A DNA stretch of 56,247 nucleotides from Puniceicoccaceae bacterium (GTDB lineage Bacteria; Verrucomicrobiota; Verrucomicrobiia; Opitutales; Opitutaceae): positions 1-56,247 of the forward strand of contig REEB01000139.1 in NCBI GenBank assembly GCA_007695295.1, read 5' to 3'. The translations under genes and the position numbers were made by a program. Below are positions 30,075-36,995 of this stretch, piece by piece. Numbering within the stretch: position 1 is the first letter of the stretch; the number at the start of each line of letters is the position of its first letter. The notes beneath the pieces are model-generated. The model was not told the origin of the DNA. It searched no databases and saw only the letters and a list, made by a program, of their open reading frames with translations.

Positions 30075-30584
30075 ATGAAACGCATCCCCTTTTTCCTGCT
30101 GCTTTCCGTGGCGCTGTTTGGTTCCTCGCTCCAGGCGAATCTGGACTTGACGGAGCTCCGCCTTCGCATGGAAGCCAACGGCGGCCGCCTCGCCCTTGAG
30201 GTCCGCGACGTCGTTCGCGCCCATCCGGAATCCGCCGGAGTGATCATCAACCTCGCCCAGGGGCTGTTCCCCGATCAGATCTGCGACATCGTCAAGGCAG
30301 CCATCCAGGGCGACCCGCGGCAGACCGCCGCCATCGTCCGCGCGGCCGTGCTCCAGCAGCCGGAGCTGGCCGAGATCATCATCCAGTGCGCCGAAGAGGA
30401 AGTCAGCCGGGCCGAAATCGCACGACTGATGGGTCTGGATCCCGAAGGCGCGCGCGAGGTCGTCCGCAATGCCGGCCGGCCAGACTCCCCGCCCGGCGAT
30501 CCGGCGGTCGGTCCCGGCGGGGGACCTCCGGCGCCGTTTCCTTTCCAGCCCATTGATGCGGATACGGTCAGTTCTTCGGGTTGA
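30075..30584 (+). CDS. Small secreted helical-repeat protein of unknown function
   Basis: A 169-residue protein with a clean signal peptide (residues 1-21, 'MKRIPFFLLLSVALFGSSLQA'). The mature part is helical with a repeated pattern of about 23-35 residues: 'EVRDVVRAHPESAGVIINLAQG', 'DIVKAAIQGDPRQTAAIVRAA' and 'QQPELAEIIIQCAEEE', each built on a D/E-I-V-x-x-A-x-x-x-x-P-x-x-A-A pattern. The last 45 residues are Pro/Gly-rich and disordered. I recognise no family. It is first in the direction of the exopolysaccharide export genes and would act in the periplasm. Confidence 0.78.
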   Translation: MKRIPFFLLLSVALFGSSLQANLDLTELRLRMEANGGRLALEVRDVVRAHPESAGVIINLAQGLFPDQICDIVKAAIQGDPRQTAAIVRAAVLQQPELAEIIIQCAEEEVSRAEIARLMGLDPEGAREVVRNAGRPDSPPGDPAVGPGGGPPAPFPFQPIDADTVSSSG

Positions 30585-30620
30585 TTCCCGGGCAACCCCT
30601 TCCCGCCTGCGAGGTCTCTT

Positions 30621-30653
30621 CGAAGCGTACTGGGTTCGTCCCGGTGCGCTTCG
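30621..30653 (+). terminator. Strong 14-bp stem-loop between the secreted protein gene and the outer-membrane protein gene
   Basis: CGAAGCGTACTGGG (30621-30634) pairs with CCCGGTGCGCTTCG (30640-30653) around a TTCGT loop: 14 pairs, two of them G-U. A moderately U-rich stretch follows (CGTCTGTTTAGTGTTTG). It may be an intrinsic terminator, a partial terminator tuning expression of the downstream export genes, or an RNA-processing hairpin. Confidence 0.5.
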
Positions 30654-30707
30654 CGTCTGTTTAGTGTTTGACTTATCCAAAAGAAAGCCGTCCCTCGAAA
30701 TTTTGCC

Positions 30708-31844
30708 ATGAAACCAGCCCAAACCCTCCCTGCCGCCGTTGGCAGTTTGCTTCTCCTGCTGGCCGCGCCCCTTGCTTCCGGCCCCTTCATGACGATTGGC
30801 GACCGCGCCTGGGTTAACCTCACCGCCAGCGGCACCCTGCGCTACACCGACAACGTCTATCTGGACCGCACCAACCGGACCAGCGATCTGGTGGTGCTTC
30901 TCTCCCCCGGGCTGCGCTTCAACTATGGCGAACCGGGCATCAACCAGGGCAGCCTGACCTACCGGGAGGACTTCGTCTTCTACACTGACAACTCCTCGCT
31001 CGACTCCAACCTCTCCTTTCTCGAAACGCGCAACACCTTCAACAATCCCCGCTCCGAGGTGCGCCTTGATGGCAGCCTCCAGCAACTGAGCCAGAACAGC
31101 CGGGACTTCCGGGGCGACGACTTCCTGGTCCGGCGAACCGAGTACCGGGCCCGCGTCTATGGGGAGTACGAGCTGACCGAAAAGACCAGCATGGGGGCCG
31201 GTCTCCAATTCGATCGGCGCGATTTCAAAACCTTCGGCTTTCTCGACCGCGACCGGATCACGGTGCCGGTCGATTTGTTTTATGAACTCACCCCGCTGGT
31301 CGATCTCAGCATCGGCTACCGCTACCGCACGACCGACCTGAAGTCGCCGTTTCTGCGCGACTCCAAGGACCACCGGATCAGCGTCGGTCTGCGCGGGGAA
31401 GTCGCCCCGAAAGTCACCGGCTTTTTCCAAGTTGGCGCCGAACACCGCCGTTTCGAAGTCACCGGCTCGGATACGATTCTGGCCGTGGAAGGGAGCCTGA
31501 CCTATGCCGCCACTCCTAAAACGGCCTATTCGCTGACCGCCAGTCGCGATTTTGGCAACTCGGGGATCGGCGGCGACACCATTGAGCGGTCCAATGTGGA
31601 ACTGCGGGCCCGCTACTCTGTCTCGGAACTCTGGTCCACCGGAGCCGGGGTCAGCTACGAAAGAGCCGATTACCTGAGCGGCCGGAAGGACGACTACATC
31701 ACCGCCGACGCCAGTGTGGCGTATTCTCCCAACGAATATACCACCCTCTCGGCGGGTTACATTTTCCTCCACAATGATTCCAACCGTCCCCAGTCCGAGT
31801 TTCGAAACAACGTCTTAAGCTTCTCGGCTTCCTTCCGTTATTAA
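30708..31844 (+). CDS. Outer-membrane beta-barrel protein of an exopolysaccharide export system
   Basis: A 378-residue protein with a signal peptide (about 1-24). The mature part has alternating amphipathic strands throughout, for example 'VNLTASGTLRYTDNVYLDR', 'GSLTYREDFVFYTD', 'ITVPVDLFYELTPLVDLSIGYRYR', 'HRISVGLRGEVAPKVTGFFQVGAEHRRFE' and 'YTTLSAGYIFLHND'. It ends in 'LSFSASFRY', with the terminal aromatic residue expected for BamA-dependent assembly. This resembles the BBP2-type barrels found beside Wza/Wzc genes (EpsL/GumB-neighbour proteins). It likely forms or lines the export channel in the outer membrane. It lies 17 bp upstream of the Wza-like gene. Confidence 0.85.
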   Translation: MKPAQTLPAAVGSLLLLLAAPLASGPFMTIGDRAWVNLTASGTLRYTDNVYLDRTNRTSDLVVLLSPGLRFNYGEPGINQGSLTYREDFVFYTDNSSLDSNLSFLETRNTFNNPRSEVRLDGSLQQLSQNSRDFRGDDFLVRRTEYRARVYGEYELTEKTSMGAGLQFDRRDFKTFGFLDRDRITVPVDLFYELTPLVDLSIGYRYRTTDLKSPFLRDSKDHRISVGLRGEVAPKVTGFFQVGAEHRRFEVTGSDTILAVEGSLTYAATPKTAYSLTASRDFGNSGIGGDTIERSNVELRARYSVSELWSTGAGVSYERADYLSGRKDDYITADASVAYSPNEYTTLSAGYIFLHNDSNRPQSEFRNNVLSFSASFRY

Positions 31845-31861
31845 CCCGACGTTTACCCGGC

Positions 31862-32509
31862 ATGGCTATTTCACTCCCTATTTCTCTTTCCCGCCGCACG
31901 GTTTTTCTCCTCCCACTGATGGTTTCCGCCCTCATCCTCACCGGGATGAGCGATGCCTGGGGCCAGCGCGAAAGTCCTGAAGGCCGCGAAGGCCCGGCCG
32001 CGCGGGGCAACTACATCCTCCAGCCCGGCGATCTGCTCCGGGTTCAGGTTTTCAAGGAGCCGGACCTCAATCTCGACACCCGGGTCTCCCAGGATTTCAC
32101 CATCCACATGCCCCTCATCGGCACCGTCGATGTGCGCAACACCACCATCCGCCAGCTCGAACGGGAGGTGACGCGCCGCTACGACGCCGACTTCCTGGTC
32201 AACCCGCAGGTTTCCATCAACGTGCTCCAGTATGTGGAGCGCAAGGTCAACGTCCTCGGTATGGTCAATCGCCCCGGCACGGTGATTTTCCCGCAGGAGG
32301 AGCCGATGAACCTGCTCGACGCGATTTCCCGGGCCGGCGGATTCACCCGGCTGGCGAACCGCCGCAACGTCCGGCTGACCCGCGTCAATGCCTCCGGCGA
32401 AATGGAGCACCAGGTCATCGATACGGAAGATCTTATCCGAGGCGGCAGCCAAGCTCATTTGCAGATCCTGCCCGACGATGTCATCTACGTGCCCGAGCGC
32501 CGCTTCTGA
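31862..32509 (+). CDS. Polysaccharide biosynthesis/export protein (Wza-like)
   Basis: A 215-residue periplasmic/outer-membrane protein. Residues 1-34 are a signal peptide, without a lipobox cysteine. The Poly_export domain spans about 48-130 ('YILQPGDLLRVQVFKEPDLNLDTRVSQDFTIHMPLIGTVDV'). A SLBB-like domain follows ('VNVLGMVNRPGTVIFPQEEPMNLLDAISRAGGFTRLANRRNVRLTR'), and the end 'ILPDDVIYVPERRF' is typical. It is shorter than Wza, with one SLBB repeat, like the minimal exporters found with separate beta-barrels. It lies 12 bp upstream of the co-polymerase/kinase gene. Confidence 0.9.
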   Translation: MAISLPISLSRRTVFLLPLMVSALILTGMSDAWGQRESPEGREGPAARGNYILQPGDLLRVQVFKEPDLNLDTRVSQDFTIHMPLIGTVDVRNTTIRQLEREVTRRYDADFLVNPQVSINVLQYVERKVNVLGMVNRPGTVIFPQEEPMNLLDAISRAGGFTRLANRRNVRLTRVNASGEMEHQVIDTEDLIRGGSQAHLQILPDDVIYVPERRF

Positions 32510-32521
32510 TACCTTTCATCC

Positions 32522-34726
32522 ATGTCCCAACAACCCCCTCATCAAGAACCGGAATCCACCCGACCCACACCGCACCGCTATGCCTATTCCGATTCGGGGA
32601 TCGACAGCAGTCCTTACGGTGAGGGAGGACCCCAGCGCTCCATCAAGGACTACATCCTGATCCTACGGGAGCGCATCTGGTACATCATCATCATCTTTTT
32701 GGCGGTTTTTTCCGCCGCGCTCATATACACCCTGACCCGGCCCAAGGTCTATGAAGCGGTCGCCAGCGTGGAAATTCTGCGCACCAGCCCGGTCGTGCTT
32801 CAGGTCCAGGACGTTCTCGACCCCACCATCCGGACAACCGAGGACTTCAACACCCAGGTGCGCCGGATGGAAAGCATTTCCCTCATCCAACGTGTGGCTA
32901 GCCGCCTGACCGGGGAGGAGATGCGCCGTTTCATGGCACCCTATGAGACCGGCGACGCCAGCGACCCGGTCACGCCGATCGAGATCATCGGCCAGAACCG
33001 GAGGATCATGCCCCTGCGGCTGAGCTTGGTCATCTCAGTGCAATACCGTCACCGTGATCCGGTGCTGGCCGCCCGGGTGGCCGATCTCTTTGTCGAGGAG
33101 TTCATCAATCTCAACACCCAGATGCGTATCCAGGAATCGCTGCGGGCGGTGGAGGATCTGCGGGACCGCGCCGAGCAACAGCGCAAGGTCGTCGAGGATC
33201 TTGAGCTGCGCCTGCAGGCCTTCCGCGAAGACGCGAACATGATCTCGCTCGACCAACGCCGCGACATCGTGACCGAAAAGCTCAAGATGCTGAACATGAT
33301 GCTGACGGAGGCGGCCGCCCGGCGCAACGAAGCCGCCGTCCGCTGGAACTTGGTCCAGCAATACCGAGAAGAAGGACGCCCCCTCACCGAAATCAGTTTC
33401 ATCGCCAACAACCCCATCGTGAATGATCTGCGGGCTCGCCTGGCCGCGAAGGAGATCGAGATGGCGCAGTTGCGCGACCGCTACCGGGACCTGCACCCGA
33501 CCATGATCGAGGCCCGAAACTCCATCCAACAGACCCGAACGGAATTGAACCAGGCCGTCGAACAGGCCGCCGCCCGGGTGCATTCGGAGTTTCAAACCGC
33601 CGAGCGCAGCGTGGCCGAAGCCAGGGCCGCTCTCAGTAACCAAGAGTCAGAAGCCCTCAATCTCGGCCGCCTCGCGGTCTCCTACGATTCCCTGGCCAAC
33701 GAGGCGCAGGTCAACGAGCTGATCTACCAGTCCATCGTCGCCCGGATGCGGGAGACGACCATGACCAGCACTCTGGAGTCCGGCAATGCTCGCGTCGTCG
33801 ACAGCGCCATGGTTCCGCTGCGTCCGGCCTCGCCGAATGTGAGGCTCAATCTCGGACTTGGTTTGCTCGGTGGCCTCGGTCTCGGCCTGGGCGTGGCCTT
33901 TTTTATCGCCATCCTCGACGACCGCGTGAAGAGCGCCTTCGACATTGAGTCGGTCGTGGGCCTGCCTCTGATCGGGCTCATCCCGCGTTTGCGCAAAATG
34001 GAGGTCCACGAAAAAGCCCAGATCGTGCTCAACAACGAGGACCGACAGGCGGTGGAGGCATTCCGCACCTTGCATTCCAGCCTCAAGCTGCATGACGAAA
34101 GCAAAAACGCCCAGGCTCTGCTCATCACCTCGACCACCCCGGGCGAAGGCAAAAGCTTCACCGCCACCAATCTCGCCCTCACCTATGCGCAGCACGGCGA
34201 AAAAACGCTGCTTATCGACTGCGACCTCCGCAAACCCAACATCCATCAGGGACTGCAGCTTGAAAACGACACCGGCCTGATCGATTTCGTGCGGGGGAAC
34301 GCCAACTTCGATGCGCTCGCAAAGCGCTCACCGCACGAAAACCTTGATGTGATCTTGACCGGGGGCCGCGCCAAGCAACCAAGCCAGATCCTCAACAGTG
34401 CGGATTTCGAGCGCTTCATCGCCGAGGCCCGCCAGCGCTACCAGCGCATCATCATCGACACGCCTCCCTTGGCGGCCGTCAGCGATTCTCTCATCCTTCT
34501 GCCGCTGGTGGACGGGGCGCTCTTCACGATCCAGTTCAACCGGGTCAAGCGCAAGGCCGCCCAGACGGTGGTGCGCCGGCTCAGCGAGACATCGGTTCCC
34601 GTTTTCGGGGCCATTCTCAATGGTCTCAATCTCTCCCTCGCCGGCTACTACTACGCGCAGTATTACGACAAGTCCTACAAGGACTATTACGTGGTCACCA
34701 GCGAGGACGAAAAGGAGATGCGCTGA
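32522..34726 (+). CDS. Polysaccharide co-polymerase with bacterial tyrosine kinase domain (Wzc-like)
   Basis: A 734-residue inner-membrane protein that controls polysaccharide chain export. The N-terminal Wzz domain has a first transmembrane helix near 57-77, a large coiled-coil periplasmic part to about 440 and a second helix near 440-465 ('LLGGLGLGLGVAFFIAIL'). The cytosolic BY-kinase follows: Walker A with K544 in 'TPGEGKSFTA', Walker A' 'LLIDCDLRKPN' (about 564-574) and Walker B 'IIIDTPPLAAV' with D646. The C-terminal 30 residues hold a tyrosine cluster (eight Tyr in 'GYYYAQYYDKSYKDYY') that is the expected autophosphorylation site. It ends in a strong terminator, so the operon stops here without glycosyltransferases. 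Confidence 0.94.
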   Translation: MSQQPPHQEPESTRPTPHRYAYSDSGIDSSPYGEGGPQRSIKDYILILRERIWYIIIIFLAVFSAALIYTLTRPKVYEAVASVEILRTSPVVLQVQDVLDPTIRTTEDFNTQVRRMESISLIQRVASRLTGEEMRRFMAPYETGDASDPVTPIEIIGQNRRIMPLRLSLVISVQYRHRDPVLAARVADLFVEEFINLNTQMRIQESLRAVEDLRDRAEQQRKVVEDLELRLQAFREDANMISLDQRRDIVTEKLKMLNMMLTEAAARRNEAAVRWNLVQQYREEGRPLTEISFIANNPIVNDLRARLAAKEIEMAQLRDRYRDLHPTMIEARNSIQQTRTELNQAVEQAAARVHSEFQTAERSVAEARAALSNQESEALNLGRLAVSYDSLANEAQVNELIYQSIVARMRETTMTSTLESGNARVVDSAMVPLRPASPNVRLNLGLGLLGGLGLGLGVAFFIAILDDRVKSAFDIESVVGLPLIGLIPRLRKMEVHEKAQIVLNNEDRQAVEAFRTLHSSLKLHDESKNAQALLITSTTPGEGKSFTATNLALTYAQHGEKTLLIDCDLRKPNIHQGLQLENDTGLIDFVRGNANFDALAKRSPHENLDVILTGGRAKQPSQILNSADFERFIAEARQRYQRIIIDTPPLAAVSDSLILLPLVDGALFTIQFNRVKRKAAQTVVRRLSETSVPVFGAILNGLNLSLAGYYYAQYYDKSYKDYYVVTSEDEKEMR

Positions 34727-34758
34727 GCGCATTCGGTCGTTTTCCAGGACAACTTTCC

Positions 34759-34787
34759 GGCGGCTCCACGGAGCCGCCTTTTTATTT
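34759..34787 (+). terminator. Rho-independent terminator of the exopolysaccharide export operon
   Basis: GGCGGCTC and GAGCCGCC (34759-34778 overall, with a short CACG loop and one more closing pair) form a stable GC stem followed by TTTTTATTT. It sits 33 bp after the Wzc-like gene. The T-tract overlaps the stop codon of the convergent tsaC/sua5 gene at 34782. Confidence 0.85.
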
Positions 34788-35786
34788 CGCGGCAGCTCGG
34801 AGGAGACGATCGGTGATGGCGGAACCGAGGGATCCGGGAGGCGGAAGCTCGGCCAGAATCCCGGCCGGGGCGGTGGCATCGATCTTCCGGAGGACCGCGT
34901 AGAGATTGGCGGCGGCTTCCGAGTGGTCGCCGGCTTCGGACAACCAATGACAGTGGGCGGGCGGGCCGGAGCCGGCCGTGGGCTGCGGCCGGGTAAAAAA
35001 CAATGCCACCCAGCCGGGGGGCAGCGCGTCGAGCGCCGCCCCGGTCAGCGGATATGGATGGATGCGCAATGGACTTCGGGGGCTGTAGTGGCGGGCCAAG
35101 GTGCCGGGCGCAACCGCCGGCTCGCGGGCGGCGGCGGTGCCTGCGGCGGACTTGGGTCGCAAGATCGGACGCCCCGCGGCTGCCTCGATGGCTTCGGCGC
35201 CAATCACGCCCAGCCGGAGGATGGCCGGCTTTTCGGGATCCCGCAGGTCGAGGATGGTGGACTCGATTCCGTGGCGGCAGGGACCGCCGTCGAGGACATA
35301 CGGGACGACTTCACCGAGGCTTTCTTCGACATGACCGGCGGTGGTCGGGCTGATGTAGCCAAAAGGGTTGGCGCTGGGGGCGGCCAAGGGCAGGTCGCAG
35401 GCCGCGAGCAGTTTTCTGAACACCGGGTGCGCCGGAATCCGGATCGCAACCGAGGGCAGGCCCGCGGTGACGAGATCGGAAATCACCTCCCGTTTCGGCA
35501 GCACAACCGTCAGCGGCCCCGGCCAGAATCGTCCGGCCAGCACGTCGAGCCAGGGTGGCGGCCGGGCATAAGCGGCAATGTCGGCCGGATCGCGGAGATG
35601 AACAATGAGCGGATCCTGCCAAGGACGCTGCTTGGCCTGGAAAATCGCTTTGCAGGCTGCGGGATCGAGGGCGTTGCCGGCCAGGCCGTAAACGGTCTCC
35701 GTGGGCACTCCGACCAGACCGCCGCCGGCGAGATGCCGGGCCAGGAGCGTGTAGTTGGCTTCGGTGGGAGCGAGGATTTCGGCCAT
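34782..35786 (-). CDS. L-threonylcarbamoyladenylate synthase, Sua5 type
   Basis: A 334-residue enzyme that makes threonylcarbamoyl-AMP from threonine, bicarbonate and ATP for the t6A37 modification of ANN-decoding tRNAs. The YrdC-like domain fills about residues 10-205: 'GGGLVGVPTETVYGLAGNAL', 'KQRPWQDPLIVHL', 'FWPGPLTVVL', 'VAIRIPAHPVFRKLL', 'PLAAPSANPFGYISPTTAGHV' and 'STILDL'. A linker with 'APGTLARHYSPRSPL' leads to the C-terminal Sua5 domain (about 240-334), which the short TsaC proteins lack. It is 52 bp downstream of rpsR on the same strand, but two hairpin terminators lie between. No promoter is obvious between those hairpins and the start codon. Confidence 0.93.
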   Translation of the reverse strand: MAEILAPTEANYTLLARHLAGGGLVGVPTETVYGLAGNALDPAACKAIFQAKQRPWQDPLIVHLRDPADIAAYARPPPWLDVLAGRFWPGPLTVVLPKREVISDLVTAGLPSVAIRIPAHPVFRKLLAACDLPLAAPSANPFGYISPTTAGHVEESLGEVVPYVLDGGPCRHGIESTILDLRDPEKPAILRLGVIGAEAIEAAAGRPILRPKSAAGTAAAREPAVAPGTLARHYSPRSPLRIHPYPLTGAALDALPPGWVALFFTRPQPTAGSGPPAHCHWLSEAGDHSEAAANLYAVLRKIDATAPAGILAELPPPGSLGSAITDRLLRAAAK

Positions 35787-35809
35787 AAAAAAAGACCGCC
35801 GGAGCGGTC
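35787..35809 (-). terminator. Intrinsic terminator-like hairpin directly against the tsaC/sua5 start codon
   Basis: On the minus strand GACCGC and GCGGTC (35794-35809) form a stem with a short loop, followed by seven T residues (35793-35787) that run straight into the ATG at 35786. It is the second of two such hairpins after rpsR. It leaves no ordinary ribosome-binding site for the downstream gene. Confidence 0.7.
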
Positions 35810-35812
35810 CGT

Positions 35813-35840
35813 GAAAAAAACCAGCCGATGGGAATCGGCT
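35813..35840 (-). terminator. Rho-independent terminator of rpsR
   Basis: On the minus strand AGCCGATT...AATCGGCT type pairing (35823-35840) is followed by a run of T residues (35813-35819). The stem begins inside the TAG stop codon of rpsR, so the gene and its terminator overlap. Confidence 0.75.
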
Positions 35841-36042
35841 ACATCATCAGCCGCAGATTGCGGGCCCGCTTGATCATGCGCGTGATGTAGCGCTGTTGCT
35901 TGGCGGTCAACCCGGTCATCCGCCGCGGCAGAATTTTTCCGGTATCGGTGACGTAGCGCGTGAGGATGTGGGGCTGCAGGTGCGTGAACTGCAGCGGAGT
36001 GAGACTCTGGGTCGTTTTGGGCGGGGACTCTTCGGAACTCAT
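35839..36042 (-). CDS. rpsR: 30S ribosomal protein bS18
   Basis: A 67-residue basic protein of the small ribosomal subunit platform. The signature '[37 protein letters not shown]' spans about residues 28-64, and the length is typical. It starts at the ATG at 36042; the preceding sequence reads ...TTTTTTCC with no Shine-Dalgarno motif. The usual S6 and L9 neighbours are absent; instead it sits between tsaC/sua5 and lexA, a solitary copy that may be a paralog of a copy in the S6 operon. Confidence 0.96.
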   Translation of the reverse strand: MSSEESPPKTTQSLTPLQFTHLQPHILTRYVTDTGKILPRRMTGLTAKQQRYITRMIKRARNLRLMM

Positions 36043-36271
36043 TGGAAAAAACGGAGATTGAAAGCCACTCCATCCTTCCCGTCAACCCTGAAGATTGCCG
36101 GAAATCGCACCGTCGCACCGCGCGCGCACCAGGACAGGCGGGGTGGGTTTCGCTTCGGGCCGGGACACGCATTCCCGGGCCCCTGCGCGCCAGTCGCCGG
36201 CCCTCCGGCAGCCGGGCCGGGAGCACCCGTGATGAGCGGGAATTGTCGGCGGGGTTCGCTGCAGGGGTGGA

Positions 36272-36300
36272 TTGACTTGGGGCCGGGGGCAGACATCAAT
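36272..36300 (+). promoter_or_regulatory. Putative sigma70 promoter of lexA
   Basis: TTGACT (36272-36277) is a near-consensus -35 element. After 17 bp, ATCAAT (36295-36300) is a weak -10 candidate. Transcription would then start within a few bases of the lexA ATG at 36308, suggesting a leaderless message, and the LexA-type palindrome would lie across the start site. Confidence 0.5.
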
Positions 36301-36316
36301 AGTGTTCATGAACACT
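36301..36316. promoter_or_regulatory. Probable LexA operator overlapping the lexA start codon
   Basis: AGTGTTCATGAACACT is a perfect 16-bp palindrome with the half-site TGTTC/GAACA. It immediately follows the -10 candidate and contains the start codon of lexA itself. Autoregulation is the rule for lexA genes, and a TGTTC/GAACA-type LexA motif has, as I recall, been described in Verrucomicrobia. The exact spacer of the published motif was not checked. Confidence 0.75.
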
Positions 36317-36925
36317 GAAAAGAAGGAATTGACGGGGCGGCAGGCGGAGGTGCTGGCGTATGTCCGGCGGCGGCGGCGGGAGACGGGGGCGGCGCCTTCG
36401 ACGCGGGAGATCCAGCGGGCCTTCGGATTTGCCAGCCAGACGGCGGTCATGCACCACCTCCGCGCCCTCGAGCGCAAAGGGGCGCTCTGGCGGTTGCCGG
36501 GAGATCTGCGTCCGGCCGTCCCGGCGGAAGGTCTGCGCGAGGTTCCGATCCTCGGCCAGATTCCGGCCGGGTTGCCGGCCTACGGCGAGGAGGAGCAGCG
36601 CGAGGGATGCGTAACGGTCGATCTGGCCTCGGTGGGCATCCCGCGCAATGCCCGGACCTTTGCTCTCCGGGTGCGGGGGGACTCGATGACCGGAGCCCAC
36701 GTCGCGGAGGGCGACGTGGTCGTGCTGGAGTTTCGCGAGCCGCGGTCCGGGGACATTGTGGCCGCGTTGATCGATGGGGAGACAACCCTGAAGCGTTTTT
36801 TGCTGCGGCAGGGCCGGCCCTACCTGAAGGCGGAAAACCCCCGCTATCCGGATCTTATCCCGGCGCGGGAGTTGGTCGTGCAGGGCGTGATGGTGGCCTT
36901 GGTGCGGACGGTGGCACGGCGATGA
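36308..36925 (+). CDS. lexA: SOS-response repressor LexA
   Basis: A 205-residue transcriptional repressor and self-cleaving protease. The N-terminal winged helix covers residues 1-70 ('LTGRQAEVLAYVRRRRRETGAAPSTREIQRAFGFASQTAVMHHLRALERKG'-type layout). The cleavage site is A87-G88 in 'GQIPAGLP'. The serine-lysine dyad is S126 ('RGDSMTG') and K162 ('TTLKRF'). All elements needed for RecA-stimulated autocleavage are present. It starts within a palindromic operator and is followed 70 bp downstream by the fused DinB-DnaE2-like gene, with no terminator between. It therefore probably controls that gene directly as well as itself. Confidence 0.95.
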   Translation: MNTEKKELTGRQAEVLAYVRRRRRETGAAPSTREIQRAFGFASQTAVMHHLRALERKGALWRLPGDLRPAVPAEGLREVPILGQIPAGLPAYGEEEQREGCVTVDLASVGIPRNARTFALRVRGDSMTGAHVAEGDVVVLEFREPRSGDIVAALIDGETTLKRFLLRQGRPYLKAENPRYPDLIPARELVVQGVMVALVRTVARR

Positions 36926-36995
36926 GCGCGGCGGCTCGGTCGGGCGCCGGGGGCGGGCGGAGGGTCCGGGGATCTTTTTCACGGAGACCGCCGCA

